A stretch of DNA of 64,000 nt from Sorghum bicolor (Eukaryota; Streptophyta; Magnoliopsida; Poales; Poaceae). The notes under the pieces are model-generated. The model saw nothing but the letters and a program-made list of their open reading frames with translations. It searched no databases and had not been told where the DNA came from. Positions 1 to 10,989 of the stretch are shown one piece after another. The stretch's first letter is position 1; every line of letters starts with the position of its first letter. Location of the stretch: contig NC_012873.2 of the NCBI RefSeq assembly GCF_000003195.3, positions 14,745,202 through 14,809,201 on the forward strand. The letters are read 5' to 3'. The translations under genes were made by a program, and so were the position numbers.

Positions 1-728
1 GGCACCCACCCTCGGTTTGAGAGGCCTCGACGCCCTCCGTCGCGGAGCGGTCCCTAAGCGGGAGCGAGCCCGCCGTGGCCTTGCCACGGCAGCGGTCGAG
101 GCATCTTCTGCCCCTAGTCTAAGGGGGCTCGGGGGCTCCTTCTGGACCCTAAGGTAGAAGGACCTCTGCCTGACCCAAAACGAGAGGGTCAGGCATTGGA
201 ATGTCGCCCCCCTCTAGCGCTTGGGGCGGGATCTCGCCACCACCGGTGGGGGGTCTTGAGTCAGAAGAGCCTACAGCCAGAATAACAGCCAAATTACTTG
301 CCTGTTACCAAAATGCCCTACGCTAGTGAAACCATTCCTGAGAACATGAGAAAAAATACAGTAGCATACCTTTGGGTTGGCCAGGCGCCATGGAGCCCGC
401 CCCTATCTTGAGCCTTTTAGTGGTGGAGGGTTGAGCCTCCTCCAGCTACCGTTTCAGCCTAAAACAAGACACATAAGACATGCATAGGTTAGCACATCGG
501 CTCGTAGGTAGGAAAGGGATAAAAGTATTGTTTAGGGAGACTCACCCCACAGGGAGGACAACCTTCCTCACGGTTCTGCGGGCGCCACTAGGCGGCCTAG
601 AGAGCCCGCCACGTGTTGGGCCCCGTGGAATCTTCGAATCGACGATAGGCGCCGGTTTTGTCTCCTCTCCTCGATGTCCCTCCGGACTTGAGCTCCCTCG
701 ACGCGCCTCCCCCTGGCTCAAGGCAGCC
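1..728 (-). mobile_element. Degraded gypsy-type transposon remnant, left part
   Basis: GC-rich sequence without an intact gene. The complete LTR element at 729-8809 was inserted here: its 5-bp duplicated target (cagcc) is at 724-728 and 8810-8814, so this stretch and 8815-9560 were once contiguous. The right half carries minus-strand exon pieces of a gypsy-type transposon protein, so this half probably belongs to the same old element. The longest minus-strand open frame here (542-751) is Arg/Gly/Pro-rich and not recognisable. Family assignment is inference. Confidence 0.35.
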
Positions 729-1966
729 TGTTGATGGTCCTTAATGCTCACATTTAACCGTCAACTAATCATGGAAAAGGATCCAAATGCAACCAACATC
801 TAGACTTAGGGTTTTATCTAATAGAATTCCATGAGCTTTGGTGTTTATCTATTTTTGTAGGGGGTTATCAGGAAATATGGAGGAAAGGCCCACACGTCGG
901 GTTTACATAGAGATATTAACGTGTGCGCCAATTTTCTATCATTTAGAAGACTCCAGAAGCCACGGGAACGAACGGGAGGCCGAGCGGGCCCGGGGGCAGG
1001 GCGCCCGCCCTCCCCCCTTGGGTGCCCGCCCTACCCTGGTGACAAATCAAGGCAGGTCTCGCGGATCGTGCTCCACCGCCTTTGAGGATCAAGGAAAACC
1101 GTGCGATTAAAGTTGGTTTGATCCGACGGCCCACGTTCATTTGGAAGGGCTATATAAGCAGGCCCCCTGGCCCCTGGAGAACATACCTCTTCTACAGAAT
1201 CAAAGCTAGGGTTTCAATTATTCATCCAAGTAGAGAGGATCCCTCTAGTTCATCTAGTTCTAGTTCTAGTTCATCTAGTTCTTGTTCTAGTTAGTTCTAG
1301 TTATAATCTAGAAAATAGGGAGAGAGAAGAGGAGAGCGGAGGAGGAGCCGAATCTGTCGGATCTTCCTCAACATTGTAATTTTACAGCAACTGGTTCATT
1401 CTTCATCGTTCTCCAAGTTCTTCAATTCATAATTTTTGAGTTCTTTAATTACTTTTATTTACATTCAAGTTATTTATTGGATTCCCGCTTGCATCAAGTG
1501 CTCTAGTCTTTGAAACGCTAGAGTAGTAATCAATAGATTAGACGTGGTGTTTAGTCTTGCAATTACGTGGAATTACACTCAATCCTGCGGATTGTTGTGG
1601 TAGCCCTAGGGTAGTGACAGCCCTAACGGTCGACGTATTCCACCTCGTTCGGATCGGTGTTTGTAGAACCGTAGTCAGAGCTTCCTAGCCCCCTTCTCAT
1701 ATCTTTCTGTGGTTAGTGTTCTGATGTCCCGAAATAAATAATATTTAAAGTAATTCTTGATTCTTAGATCAACTAGAGAACTCTCAGGAAACTTACTCTC
1801 TTCCCACCAAAAATAATTATATAGTTATCCTTGGGTGAGCTTGAATCTTAATTAGTACAGTCACGTTCCCTGTGGAAAATCGATACTCTGGAATACTCCC
1901 AGGTGAAAGCTACATCGGTATCCATGCGCTTGCGGATTTTTCTGTTTGCGTTTAAAATACCCAACA
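729..1966 (+). repeat. 5' LTR of family A element
   Basis: Direct repeat of 1,238 bp starting TGTTGATGG and ending ACCCAACA. A TATA-like box (tatataag) is at 1151-1158, inside a block that the right LTR matches almost exactly (8015-8022). A simple CTAGTT-type repeat covers about 1244-1306. Short conserved blocks (CCGTCAACTA; TTTTGGTGTT preceded by a CCAYGAG motif) recur in the divergent LTRs at 55191 and 57553, which shows they are related. Confidence 0.9.
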
Positions 1967-1973
1967 AGCTTTC

Positions 1974-1988
1974 TGGCGCCGTTGTCGG
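1974..1988 (+). other. Primer-binding site, tRNA-Asp type
   Basis: The motif tggcgccgttgtcgg starts 7 nt after the LTR end. It matches, with one mismatch as I recall it, the complement of the plant tRNA-Asp 3' end used by Athila/Tat-like gypsy elements. The related element has tggcgccattgccg at 54892-54905. The tRNA assignment is from memory. Confidence 0.65.
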
Positions 1989-2000
1989 AGAACGGTAGTT

Positions 2001-3690
2001 GTGCTAGTTTCGAACCAAGTCATCCGTGTATCCTTTTTCTTATCTTTTTTTACCACACTCACCTTACCATTTTCACCATACCACATGGATTTCACTCCAA
2101 ACATTAATGAGCATGGAATTTATTTCATAGCCACTTCATTTACTCCATGCTCATATGCAACATCTTCCCAATCTATTGGTCTCTCCAACATCACCACATT
2201 CGAGATCTCCAACCCCCTCTTCCTTTCTATTTATAAAAACTTTAAAAGGGCGGTTGTCGATGCATATGTTTATAATAAATATTGCAGATCTCATTGAGTT
2301 GATATAGGTCAGCGTTGGAGGGGAAACCACTTCGCCGACATAAATTGATGGTTTCTCAAGGACAAGCTTAGTGTCCTAAAATAAGCACTGATCAGATCGT
2401 AACATGAGCTTTTAATTATTTGCAACATTACCTTGTTTATTGAGCATATAAGGATAATTGTAAAAAATTCCTTCGGGTAATCTTGTCACTAACCTTTCCA
2501 GGATTAGAGCAAGAAGATCGGATGAATGACAAGCACAAGGTATGTCCAACCAATCATCATACAACATTGAATTAAATTCATCCAAACTTGAATTTTGCAA
2601 AATTCAAGCTTGGGGTAGTACTTTACATAAAAACATCCTTTGCCATGTTGCTATGTTGGTTGTCCCTACCTTTGAGACATGCTCAATTTGTTAAATACTA
2701 ATCACACTACTTCATCTTCACTTGAGTAGATCTCTATAAATGCTCTCATGCTACCTTTATTTGCTTTAGTATATGTCTAGGTTTGGAGTAGTTTCATTTA
2801 TCTCTTAATTAAGCATGGTGCTTAGTTTAGGAATGATGATCTTTCTTCCAAGGGATTTTAAATTAAGCATGGTGCTTAGGTTAAAATGCCCTCCTAAATC
2901 AAATTAGACATGGTGTCTAGGTTGATTTTTGAGCCGATAGTATGCTATAGTAGATATGGGATATTTTGTTAGACTAACCCCTGCAGGAAAACTTTCAATA
3001 TCGACCTGGGAAGTCCTGAGATAAACTCACATTGGAGACAAAGAGAGAGACACATGAAGGTTAACAATTTACACAAGGAAGGCATAGCTCACAAGAGATA
3101 ATCCATGGAGGGTGCCACAAAGACGATGCACAACCGCTAAGAAAGAAAAGCTTCCACAAGGTGATACTGTACCATCACTCTTCACGTAAGGTAACATCTT
3201 AAGGTACTTGACTATCACTTTTATAAGCTTGTCCTTGGTTCTGGCGTTCACATGAATAAAAGAGACAAACATGTATGATTTACAACTCTAGATTAACCAA
3301 CCCAATCGATTCAATATGTTTAGTCCTTCCACCTTTGTGATCCCACACTCCTAATCATATGAACTAAAATGTTGCACACGCAATATTTGGAAGATATATA
3401 TATAAAAACATAAGTTTAGATAGATTATCTTTCCATTAGGTTGAGCGATCTGATCTGACAAATGTTTTAAATGCTACACTCATGATCTTATTATCCATCA
3501 ACTTTGTCTTGCTCACTATGCTTAAGGTTAGAGAAGAACAAATACACTTTTGGTTTTGTTGGTGTTTTCCACCAACAGGGCTCATGCACTTGATCTCTGC
3601 CTTGTCTCTATGAGCAGATACACTTCGAGCAAAATATGAAGGAGTTTTACAACTCCCAGACTCCACCAAGTGAAGAACCTGGATCTACGA
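2001..3690 (+). other. Non-coding interior of family A element; gag mostly absent
   Basis: No recognisable protein is encoded here. The related element at 53346-60910 has a gag capsid domain in the equivalent place, so this copy has lost or replaced the N-terminal and central gag. The stretch is AT-rich and holds a loosely repeated phrase built on aagcatggtgcttag (around 2810-2930). Short open frames on either strand have no family signature. Confidence 0.5.
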
Positions 3691-3699
3691 GCACAAACA

Positions 3700-5487
3700 C
3701 ACTGGAGATACTGGACACTCAGGTAATCACTGCCCTGAGATGCTTGAGGACGTAAACTACATCATCAACAACAACTACTACTACTACAACCGTCCTCAAA
3801 AAAATCAAGGTTGGAATCAACAGAAGCCTAACTACTGAGGTAATTATCAAGGTAATAATTCTTACAATAATAATAATAATAATTTTCTACCTGTGAGAGA
3901 GTTAGTGTCTAATCAAGGAAAGCTAATAGATAACCTATCTAAGAAATTGGCATCTAATGATAAAATGTTAGAAAATATAAATAATAGAATGGATAATTTA
4001 TCTACTGCCATCAAGAATCAAATTAGCTTTAATAAAATGATTGAATCTCACTTAAATCAAATAGCTGTTGTTGTTCCTGCTACTAACCCCGGTATACCAT
4101 CACAACTGGAAGGATTAGAATCTGCAAATCTTATAGACATGTTTGATGCAGGTAACTACTGGAGTAACCCCGTTGTGGAAGTAATTACTGACCTTCTGTC
4201 GGTCAAGAGAGGCGATCTAGGACGCCCTGTCATCCCGATCTACATCGGCATGGTGGACTTCCCAGAAGCACTCTGCGACTTTGGCTCCTGCATCAACATT
4301 ATGCCTAGGGTACTCTATGAAAAATTCTTTCATCCTTTACTAGAAACAACCATGTGTTTGCAGCTTGCAGATCGGACACTAAGTTTCCCAAAGGGAATAT
4401 TGAAGAACCTCTGCGTCCGAGTTGGTACCTTGTATGCCCCACCAGACTTCGTGGTGATAGAGACTGGTACTGATGAGAGGGCACCCATCATCCTACGGAG
4501 GCAATTCCTGAACACCTCGGGAGTTGTCATCTACGCTAGTGCTGCCAAGATTAGTTTCTACATCAAGGGGAGGAAGGAGACGTTTTCCTTCAAGAAAAAG
4601 ACTACACAAATCTCAGAGCAATCCTGATATGAACAAAGGAAAGGACCAACAGGTGGAACAGGAACAAGCAAATGTGGACCGAGTCAGCTAAGATGGTCAC
4701 TGCAGTTCAAGGAGGTCAAGATCGTCGACTTAAGTCACCGTTTCTGACCAAAAAGGACGATCTAGGTATGCCAAGCATCCAGTGCTCCATTAATGGATAC
4801 AACTTCCAGAAGACGCTTTGCGACACCGGGTCAGGCGTCAACATAATGGCCGCAGTCACCTATCAGCTCCTGTTCGAAACCATGCCCCTAAAACTGACAT
4901 ACATTCAGCTCTAGATGGCAGATCAGACATTCTGAAAGGTTGAAGGTATAGTAACTGATGTCTCTGTCAAAATAGACGGTCATTTTGTCCATACAGATTT
5001 TCAGGTTATTGACATAGGAGAAGACGAGTACGATCCACCCATCATCCTTGGGAGACCGTTCCTCAGCACCGTTAAAGCAATCATCTACATTGGAACCGGA
5101 GAAGTCCACATACACTTCCCCTCTAAGAAGGTACGCCGATATTTTACTAACCCTAGCTATATAGTTGAAGACTCTAAGCAGGTTAGGACAAGAAGAAGAC
5201 GACGCAACCGCAACCAGAGGAGGCAAATCATCAAGGACGGATGGGCAGACTACGAAGGAGAAGTGGTAAGGTCTGAAGACATACAGCTTGAGCAGAACTG
5301 TCCTGAGGAGACCGTAACACCGAGTCAGGTGTGGAGAGAGAAGATAGTTATACACGAAGAGGAGGCGCCGCCGGAACCACCGACTACGCCATCTAGCGAA
5401 TCCCGTTCGGAGGACTTAAAAACACCGAACGCCTTGCCAAGAGGTAAACTTGGTAGTTATCCTTTTCCTTTCAATTATTTGAAATAG
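3700..5487 (+). pseudogene. gag tail plus two tandem retropepsin-like domains (broken)
   Basis: From about 3740 an Asn/Tyr/Gln-rich stretch matches the one following the zinc knuckle in the relative at 58990-59150. The open frame 3893-4627 carries a retropepsin-like domain: an LGRPVIPI strand, an active-site-like CDFGS around 4276-4290, and an APIIL...FL motif near 4485-4510. A second copy of the fold follows in another frame: KKDDLG, CDTGSG (GAC ACC GGG at about 4820-4829), a stop near 4912, then PPIILGRPFL near 5035-5065. A charged tail follows to 5487. The first domain has Phe where Thr is normal in Asp-Thr-Gly. Frame changes and stops make this copy non-functional. Normally one protease per gag-pol is expected. 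The two-domain order is repeated in the relative, so it is a family trait and not a local accident. Confidence 0.7.
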
Positions 5488-6030
5488 TTTGCTTAGTTAA
5501 TCAGGTTCATATCATCTTGAAAAGAAAAAAATAAAAATGTTAAAACCAATAAGCCCCATGTGAGTATACAAGTGGCATAAAACCCATAAGTACATTCACT
5601 GTGGTGGCATAAAAATAATAATAATAAAATAAAAATATTCTTCTGCTCTATAAAAAATGAAAATATAAAAATAAAATTATGATCCTACCAAAGAAAGTAG
5701 CATTTATTGAGGAGGCTCAACATGATAAAGGCCAGATATATATGCTAACACTTAACTAGTTCCACAAAGCTTTGTTGTCTATTTGAGCTCCACAGAATTC
5801 AAGGATCAAAGAAGACTAAGTAGACGGAGGACATCCTAATCGCTGTCAGGGTGCTGCCGACATTCAAATACAACTCCGCCACCTGCTAGCTACATCAGAA
5901 GAAATTACGTCAAAATCCAGCTTGGGGGAGAGCACCCCCATTTATCCAGCTAAGTGTTCTACTCATGTTTATACTTTACTCAAATAATAAAAAGATGCAT
6001 AATCATAAAAACCCAAATAAAGATTTTGTG

Positions 6031-6087
<57 letters not shown>

Positions 6088-7592
6088 TTGCTTAGTTTGC
6101 TAAATAAATAAATACATAAAGTTTGCTATGAACCCTCACGATAAGCTCTCACATGAAAATGATAAATAGTTGCTCTGCCATGACTAGTTCTCAAAATTGA
6201 AATCTCTCTCAAGTTTAGGCATGACTGTTATTAATTAAGATTTGCTCTAAACCTAAACTTGGGGAAGAGTACTTGATCTAAAGTCTAAGTCGTTAACGGA
6301 TACGATATGGGAAGGTTGAGTTGCTGTTTATCTGTTCATAGAGATGATAGAATTCTGGAGAATTTTATCTTTAAAAATCTTTAAAATGTTGCATGATGAG
6401 TTCCTGTATGATGAGAGTTTAAAATCCTACCACAGCCATATATACATGCTTATTAGACTATGAACCATACATTTACTTTTTACTGCTTATGAGCATTGAG
6501 TGTGGTCAAGCTGTGTAGACCCTTAGGAGCTTGTCATGCGGTTAAAATCAAGATTCACTTGCACATTCACTCATACATGCTACTTCTACTCCGAAAGTAC
6601 GCATCCACATACATCCACTCATTTCCATATCCAGATTCACCCAAAATTATTCTACTCCTATCTAGGAGAGAATAGCCAAAAACATTATCCTATCCCTGTT
6701 ATTCCCCGTGAAATAAATGCTTAAGATATTTTGGTTACTACCACTTGCTACATTATTCCAGGAGGGTGAGTGCTTTAAAAAAAGTGAATACGAGGAAATA
6801 AAAAGGGGCAAGTGCCCAAAACCTCAAAAAAAAAAGAGAGAAAAAGTGAGACGAGAAGTAAAAATGGACAAGTGTCCGACAGTAGAATTATGGGTACAAG
6901 ATACCCACCTGAGAGAAAAGAAAAATAAAATATAGAGCATCTCATTCCCCTCAAAAGTCTCAAGTGCAAGGAAGGTATGTGCCCCCTCAAAAGAGCAAAA
7001 GTAGAATTAGACTTTCACCATTATTTTCACCATTATCACCATTCATTCGCCACACATGCATATCTTGATTTGACTTATTGACTTGTTCTTCTGGATCCAT
7101 GGTTTGACTATGCAATAAATGTCTTGTAAGTATGTATTAGCTGTCTCCCACCTATGAGCTCCAGATATCAAAACCTTATTAGATTAGGGTGAGAGAGAAG
7201 GCAATGCCACTATGCCTCATACCAAAAATACCACATACTTTGAGAGAAGGCATACACCATTACTGCCTTAGTAAGGATCCAGAAATACCACAAAAGAGAG
7301 ACTAGAGAAAGTCATACAAGGAATCTCTGTGTTTTATTTGAAAATCTGCAAAAACTCCAGAGCTATAGTTAATCGAAGAACAAGAGACATGGCGCTTGAC
7401 TAGACCGTTCTATCTTTTAACTGCTCAAGACACAAGTGACGGTTGCAAGCCCCATGGTGGAAGGAAAAATGAGTACCTTTAAGGCATGAGATCTTGTTTA
7501 ACCGCATGTGTACCTTTAAGGCATGAAACCACTACAGAAACTCTTGAGTCCATCCTTGCTCAGGGACGAGCAAAGGTTAAGCTTGGGGGAGC
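5488..7592 (+). other. 3' untranslated interior of family A element and polypurine tract
   Basis: Long AT-rich non-coding stretch between the protease remnants and the 3' LTR, with no protein family recognised. It contains a TA microsatellite (6033-6085), several aacttgggg phrases, and ends in the purine-rich tract aagcttgggggagc just before the LTR start at 7594, as expected for plus-strand priming. Confidence 0.6.
6033..6085. repeat. (TA)n microsatellite
   Basis: An uninterrupted TA dinucleotide tract of about 53 bp within the element's non-coding interior. It is likely length-variable and error-prone in assembly. Confidence 0.95.
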
Positions 7593-7593
7593 T

Positions 7594-8809
7594 TGTTGAC
7601 GGTCCTTAATGCTCACATTTAACCGTCAACTAATCATGGAAAAGGATCCAAATGCAACCAACACCTAGACTTAGGGTTTTATCTAACAAAATTCCACGAG
7701 TTTTGGTGTTTGTCTATTTCTGCAGGGGGTTATCAGAAAATATGGAGGAAAGGCCCACACGTCAGGTTAAATGTGGTTATTAACGTGTGAGCCAATTTTC
7801 TATCATCTAGAAGACTCCAGAAGCCACGGGAACGAACGGGAGGCCGAGCGGGCCTGGGGGCAGGGCACCCGCCCTCCCCCCTTGGGCGCCCGCCCTGCCC
7901 TGGTGACCAATCAGGGGAGGTCTCGCGGATCGTGCTCCACCACCTTTGAGGATCAAGGAAAACCGTGCGATTAAGGTCGGTTTGATCCGACGGCCCACGT
8001 TCATTTGGAAGGGCTATATAAGCAGGCCCCCTGGCCCCTGGAGAACATACCTCTTCTACAGAATCAAAGCTAGGGTTTCAATTATTCATCCAAGTAGAGA
8101 GGATCCCTCTAGTTCATCTAGTTCTAGTTCTAGTTAGTTCTAGTTGTAATCTAGAAAATAGGGAGAGAGAAGAGGAGAGCGGAGGAGGAGCCGGATCTGT
8201 CGGATCTTCCTCAACATTGTACTTTTGCAGCAACTGGTTCGTTCTTCATCGTTCTCCAAGTTCTTCAATTCATAATTCCTGAGTTCTTTAATTACTTTTA
8301 TTTACATTCAAGTTATTTATTGGATTCCCGCTTGCATCAAGTGCTCTAGTCTTTGAAACGCTAGAGTAGTAATTAATAGATTAGACGTGGTGTTTAGTCT
8401 TGCAATTACCTGGAATTGCACCCAATTCTGCGGATTGTTGTGGTAGCCCTAGGGTAGTGACAGCCCTAACGGTCGACGTATTCCACCTCGTTCGGATCGG
8501 TGTTTGTAGGACCGTAGTCAAAGCTTCCTAGCCCCCTTCTCATCTCTTTCTGTGGTTAGTGTTCTGATGTCCTGAAATAAATAATCTTTGAAGTAATTCT
8601 TGATTCTTAGATCAAGTAGAGAACTCTCAGGAAACTTCCTCTCTTCCCACCAAAAATAATTATATAGTTATCCTTGGGCGATCTTGAATCTTAATTAGTA
8701 CAGTCACGTTCCCTGTGGAAAATCGATACTCTAGAATACTCCCGGGTGAAAGCTACATCGGTATCCGTGCGCTTGCGGATTTTTCTGTTTGCATTTAAAA
8801 TACCCAACA
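7594..8809 (+). repeat. 3' LTR of family A element
   Basis: Direct repeat of 1,216 bp matching 729-1966, starting TGTTGACGG and ending ACCCAACA, followed by the target duplication cagcc at 8810-8814. It is shorter than the 5' LTR mainly through fewer CTAGTT units (about 8108-8143). The TATA-like box is at 8015-8022. Confidence 0.9.
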
Positions 8810-8814
8810 CAGCC

Positions 8815-9560
8815 ACGGCCCAGCTCTCTAAGATAGCCCGACCTCGAGTTCGAGGCTCCCCGTCGTGGAGGTCTTAACTCGATGCCTGGGCCCAGAATCT
8901 TTGGGCGGACGCGGGGGTGGGTCGACACGGCCCTGAGTGGGAGCAGGAGGGGTGTCACCACGTGGGCGTCGAGACAATGATTCCTTCTGAGGACCTCCTA
9001 GCTTCTCTCCTTGTGGCTCCTTGGGAGCTCCCTCCTACATCGACGGAATATCAGCTCGAGGAGGAGGTTGCAGGAGGCGATCGAGATGCGCCCCCATTCC
9101 TTCTACGTCCTCGTCATCCTCATCATCATCTTCCTCGTCATCTTCGTCGGGGGAATCCTCCTTAGGCCTCCCGTCACGCCTCGCTTTGGCCCGACGCTGC
9201 TCGAGCGCCTGCCGAGCGATGTTCTTCTTCTTCTCTTTCTTCTTTTCCGTGTCGAGCGCTTTCTTTTGCTTCTGAGCATAAGATCTTCTTACCTCGCGGT
9301 CGGCCTCATCCTCCTTCACCGGGGGCTTCGATGATCTGACGTTGATCTCCCCCTATGAAGAAAAGGCCAAGTATCAGAAAAAAAACTCGATAAGGATAAC
9401 AGGGCTCAAGATACCAAGGCTCGAGAAACCATGGCTCGAGATACTCACCAGGTCGAGATAGCCCTCCTCGGGCTTCATAGGGAACGCATTCATGTCCTCG
9501 GACTCAAAGGCGCCCGAGATGGTGGACACGTCCGTGCGTGTGCATATAGCAAGGTGTAAA
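8815..9560 (-). pseudogene. Gypsy-type transposon protein fragment, exon pieces
   Basis: Minus-strand pieces read as a protein typical of grass 'gypsy-type transposon' ORFs. An upstream piece (around 9530-9440) contains MNAFPMKPEEGYLDL. A second (9319-9035) contains KEDEADREV, a long Lys/Arg helix and an Asp/Glu-rich run. Between them (about 9345-9440) is an intron-like AT-richer stretch. No intact gene is present. The second half of the host into which the family A element inserted lies here. Identification rests on remembered resemblance, without a search. Confidence 0.45.
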
Positions 9561-9959
9561 TAAACCAAATATATCATTATCGTCGCTGATGTGATGAATA
9601 AATTAAAATGGTTGCATTTTTTCTCAAGCCCTCGTAACTTTCTCATAAAGATTTGTTTTTATATTCATTTGCACTGGTGTCTTCTTATTTGCGAAAAAGT
9701 TGCAAAGCTTACACGTTTCATATGTTTGGAGCTGCTAGGTGCTCATAAGGGTATGATTTGCACATAGAAATGAGTGTACTATGTTGTACGTTATACTGGG
9801 TAATTCTCAGAAAAAATGTTAGTGTCAACTTAAGTTGAATATATATTAGTAGCTTATTATGTACAAGTTGCGTTGAAACTTACGTTGTATTTGAATATTT
9901 CAACTTCTCTAGTATATGTGTAGTACAAACTTATTTGTTCCCAAAGCTTGCGTAAAAAC
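9561..9959. other. AT-rich stretch, nothing recognised
   Basis: No coding region, repeat or RNA gene recognised between the transposon fragment and the MITE at 9963. Confidence 0.4.
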
Positions 9960-9962
9960 TTA

Positions 9963-10182
9963 GGGGGTGTTTGGTTGGGTGTTAAAGTTTAACAGGTATT
10001 GTAGTATTTTTGTCTTATTTGACAAATAGTGTCCAATCATGGACTAATTAGGCTTTCGTCTCGCAAATTACTCTCTAGCTGTGTTTAGTTTCGTAAACAG
10101 TCTATATTTAGTACTCTATGTATGTGTCTAAATATTCGATGTAACAGACGATAAAGTTTACAGAGAGCAACCAAACAAGACC
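9963..10182. mobile_element. MITE with TTA target duplication (Tourist/PIF-like)
   Basis: A 220-bp element with terminal inverted repeats: left GGGGGTGTTTGGTTG, right the reverse complement of GGTCTTGTTTGGTTG. It is flanked by tta on both sides (9960-9962, 10183-10185). The 3-bp TTA duplication and size fit Tourist-like PIF/Harbinger MITEs. It has no coding capacity. Confidence 0.85.
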
Positions 10183-10359
10183 TTATGTTGTATTATGCAG
10201 TAACCTTTATGTTTAGTAACATCAACTGACACAAATACTTTACACCATCTTAATATTGTCCATTCACATTATCGTAGAACGCATGTACGACATCTATGTT
10301 GTTCCAAAATATATTAAGAATGTAATAACTAATATAATATGGACTTTTTAGCAACTGAT

Positions 10360-10686
10360 GCCTTGTTTAGTTGCTGCCCGTAAAATTTCGGAACATTGTA
10401 GCACTTTCGTTTGTATTTGATAAATATTTTTCAATCATAAAATAACTAGACTCAAAAGATTTATATCGTAAATTATAGGCAAACGAAAGCTTGGTATATC
10501 AACTATACGACCATTAACTAAAATATGTCTATTGTTAACTAAATGTCGGGCCTCAGGAATGGTTGAAGTCATACCCAATTAGATTTTATTTCTGTCTATA
10601 TTTAATATTTTATGTACGCATTTAAAAATTTGATGTAACGGAGAATTTTGAAAAGTTTTTGGTTTTTGGGAGAAAGTAAACAAGGC
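10360..10686. mobile_element. MITE with inverted GCCTTGTTTA termini
   Basis: Perfect 10-bp inverted termini (gccttgttta at 10360-10369, taaacaaggc at 10677-10686) are flanked by ctgat on both sides (10355-10359, 10687-10691). The middle (about 10480-10590) looks like foreign sequence inserted in an otherwise common grass MITE body, which is an inference from remembered copies. A related fragment lies at 24510-24645. Confidence 0.7.
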
Positions 10687-10785
10687 CTGATGCTATCACG
10701 TAGCATATTTATATAGGGGCCACTGAATTGAGCAGGCATCATGGTTTCACGGAGCCAATGACCGTGGTGCCACCGCATCCCTGAG

Positions 10786-10925
10786 GGCTACTTTGGCAGC
10801 GGGGGCAAATGAGCCCAGGGAATATAGCCACGCGTGTGGAATTTTTTGGACTTTTGAATCCCGCCACCACCACGGGGAGGATATCCATGCGGGGGTGAGT
10901 TTTTCTGTGGCTGTTTGGCAGCCAA
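10786..10925. repeat. Short TE-like unit, left member of an inverted pair
   Basis: Starts gggctactttggcagc and ends ctgtttggcagcc. Its start matches, in inverse orientation, the end of the unit at 13324-13437 (gctgccaaagtaggcc). These could be two small hAT-like MITEs or the ends of a larger transposon spanning 10.8-13.4 kb. No target duplication was identified. Confidence 0.4.
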
Positions 10926-10989
10926 TTGATGACTCCCGAGAGTTGCTATTTGCATGTTTGGTTTTTCTGGTGCTGCTCATTATCACTAT

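Larger units (their letters stand above)
729..8809 (+). mobile_element. Complete non-autonomous gypsy-type LTR retrotransposon (family A)
   Basis: Two long direct repeats (729-1966 and 7594-8809) begin TGTTGA and end CCAACA, and are flanked by an exact 5-bp duplication cagcc (724-728, 8810-8814). A primer-binding site follows the left LTR and a purine-rich tract (about 7580-7592) precedes the right one. The interior holds only gag-tail and protease-like coding remnants; no reverse transcriptase, RNase H or integrase is visible. The LTRs differ at ten or more sites in their first 150 bases and by about 20 bp in a CTAGTT repeat, so the insertion is old compared with the three elements in the tocopherol cyclase gene. 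A relative lies at 53346-60910. Confidence 0.9.

Noticed and set aside
2001..2297. 98-aa frame after the primer site as a gag start
   Set aside because: No gag similarity; AT-rich leader sequence, and the related element's gag does not match it.
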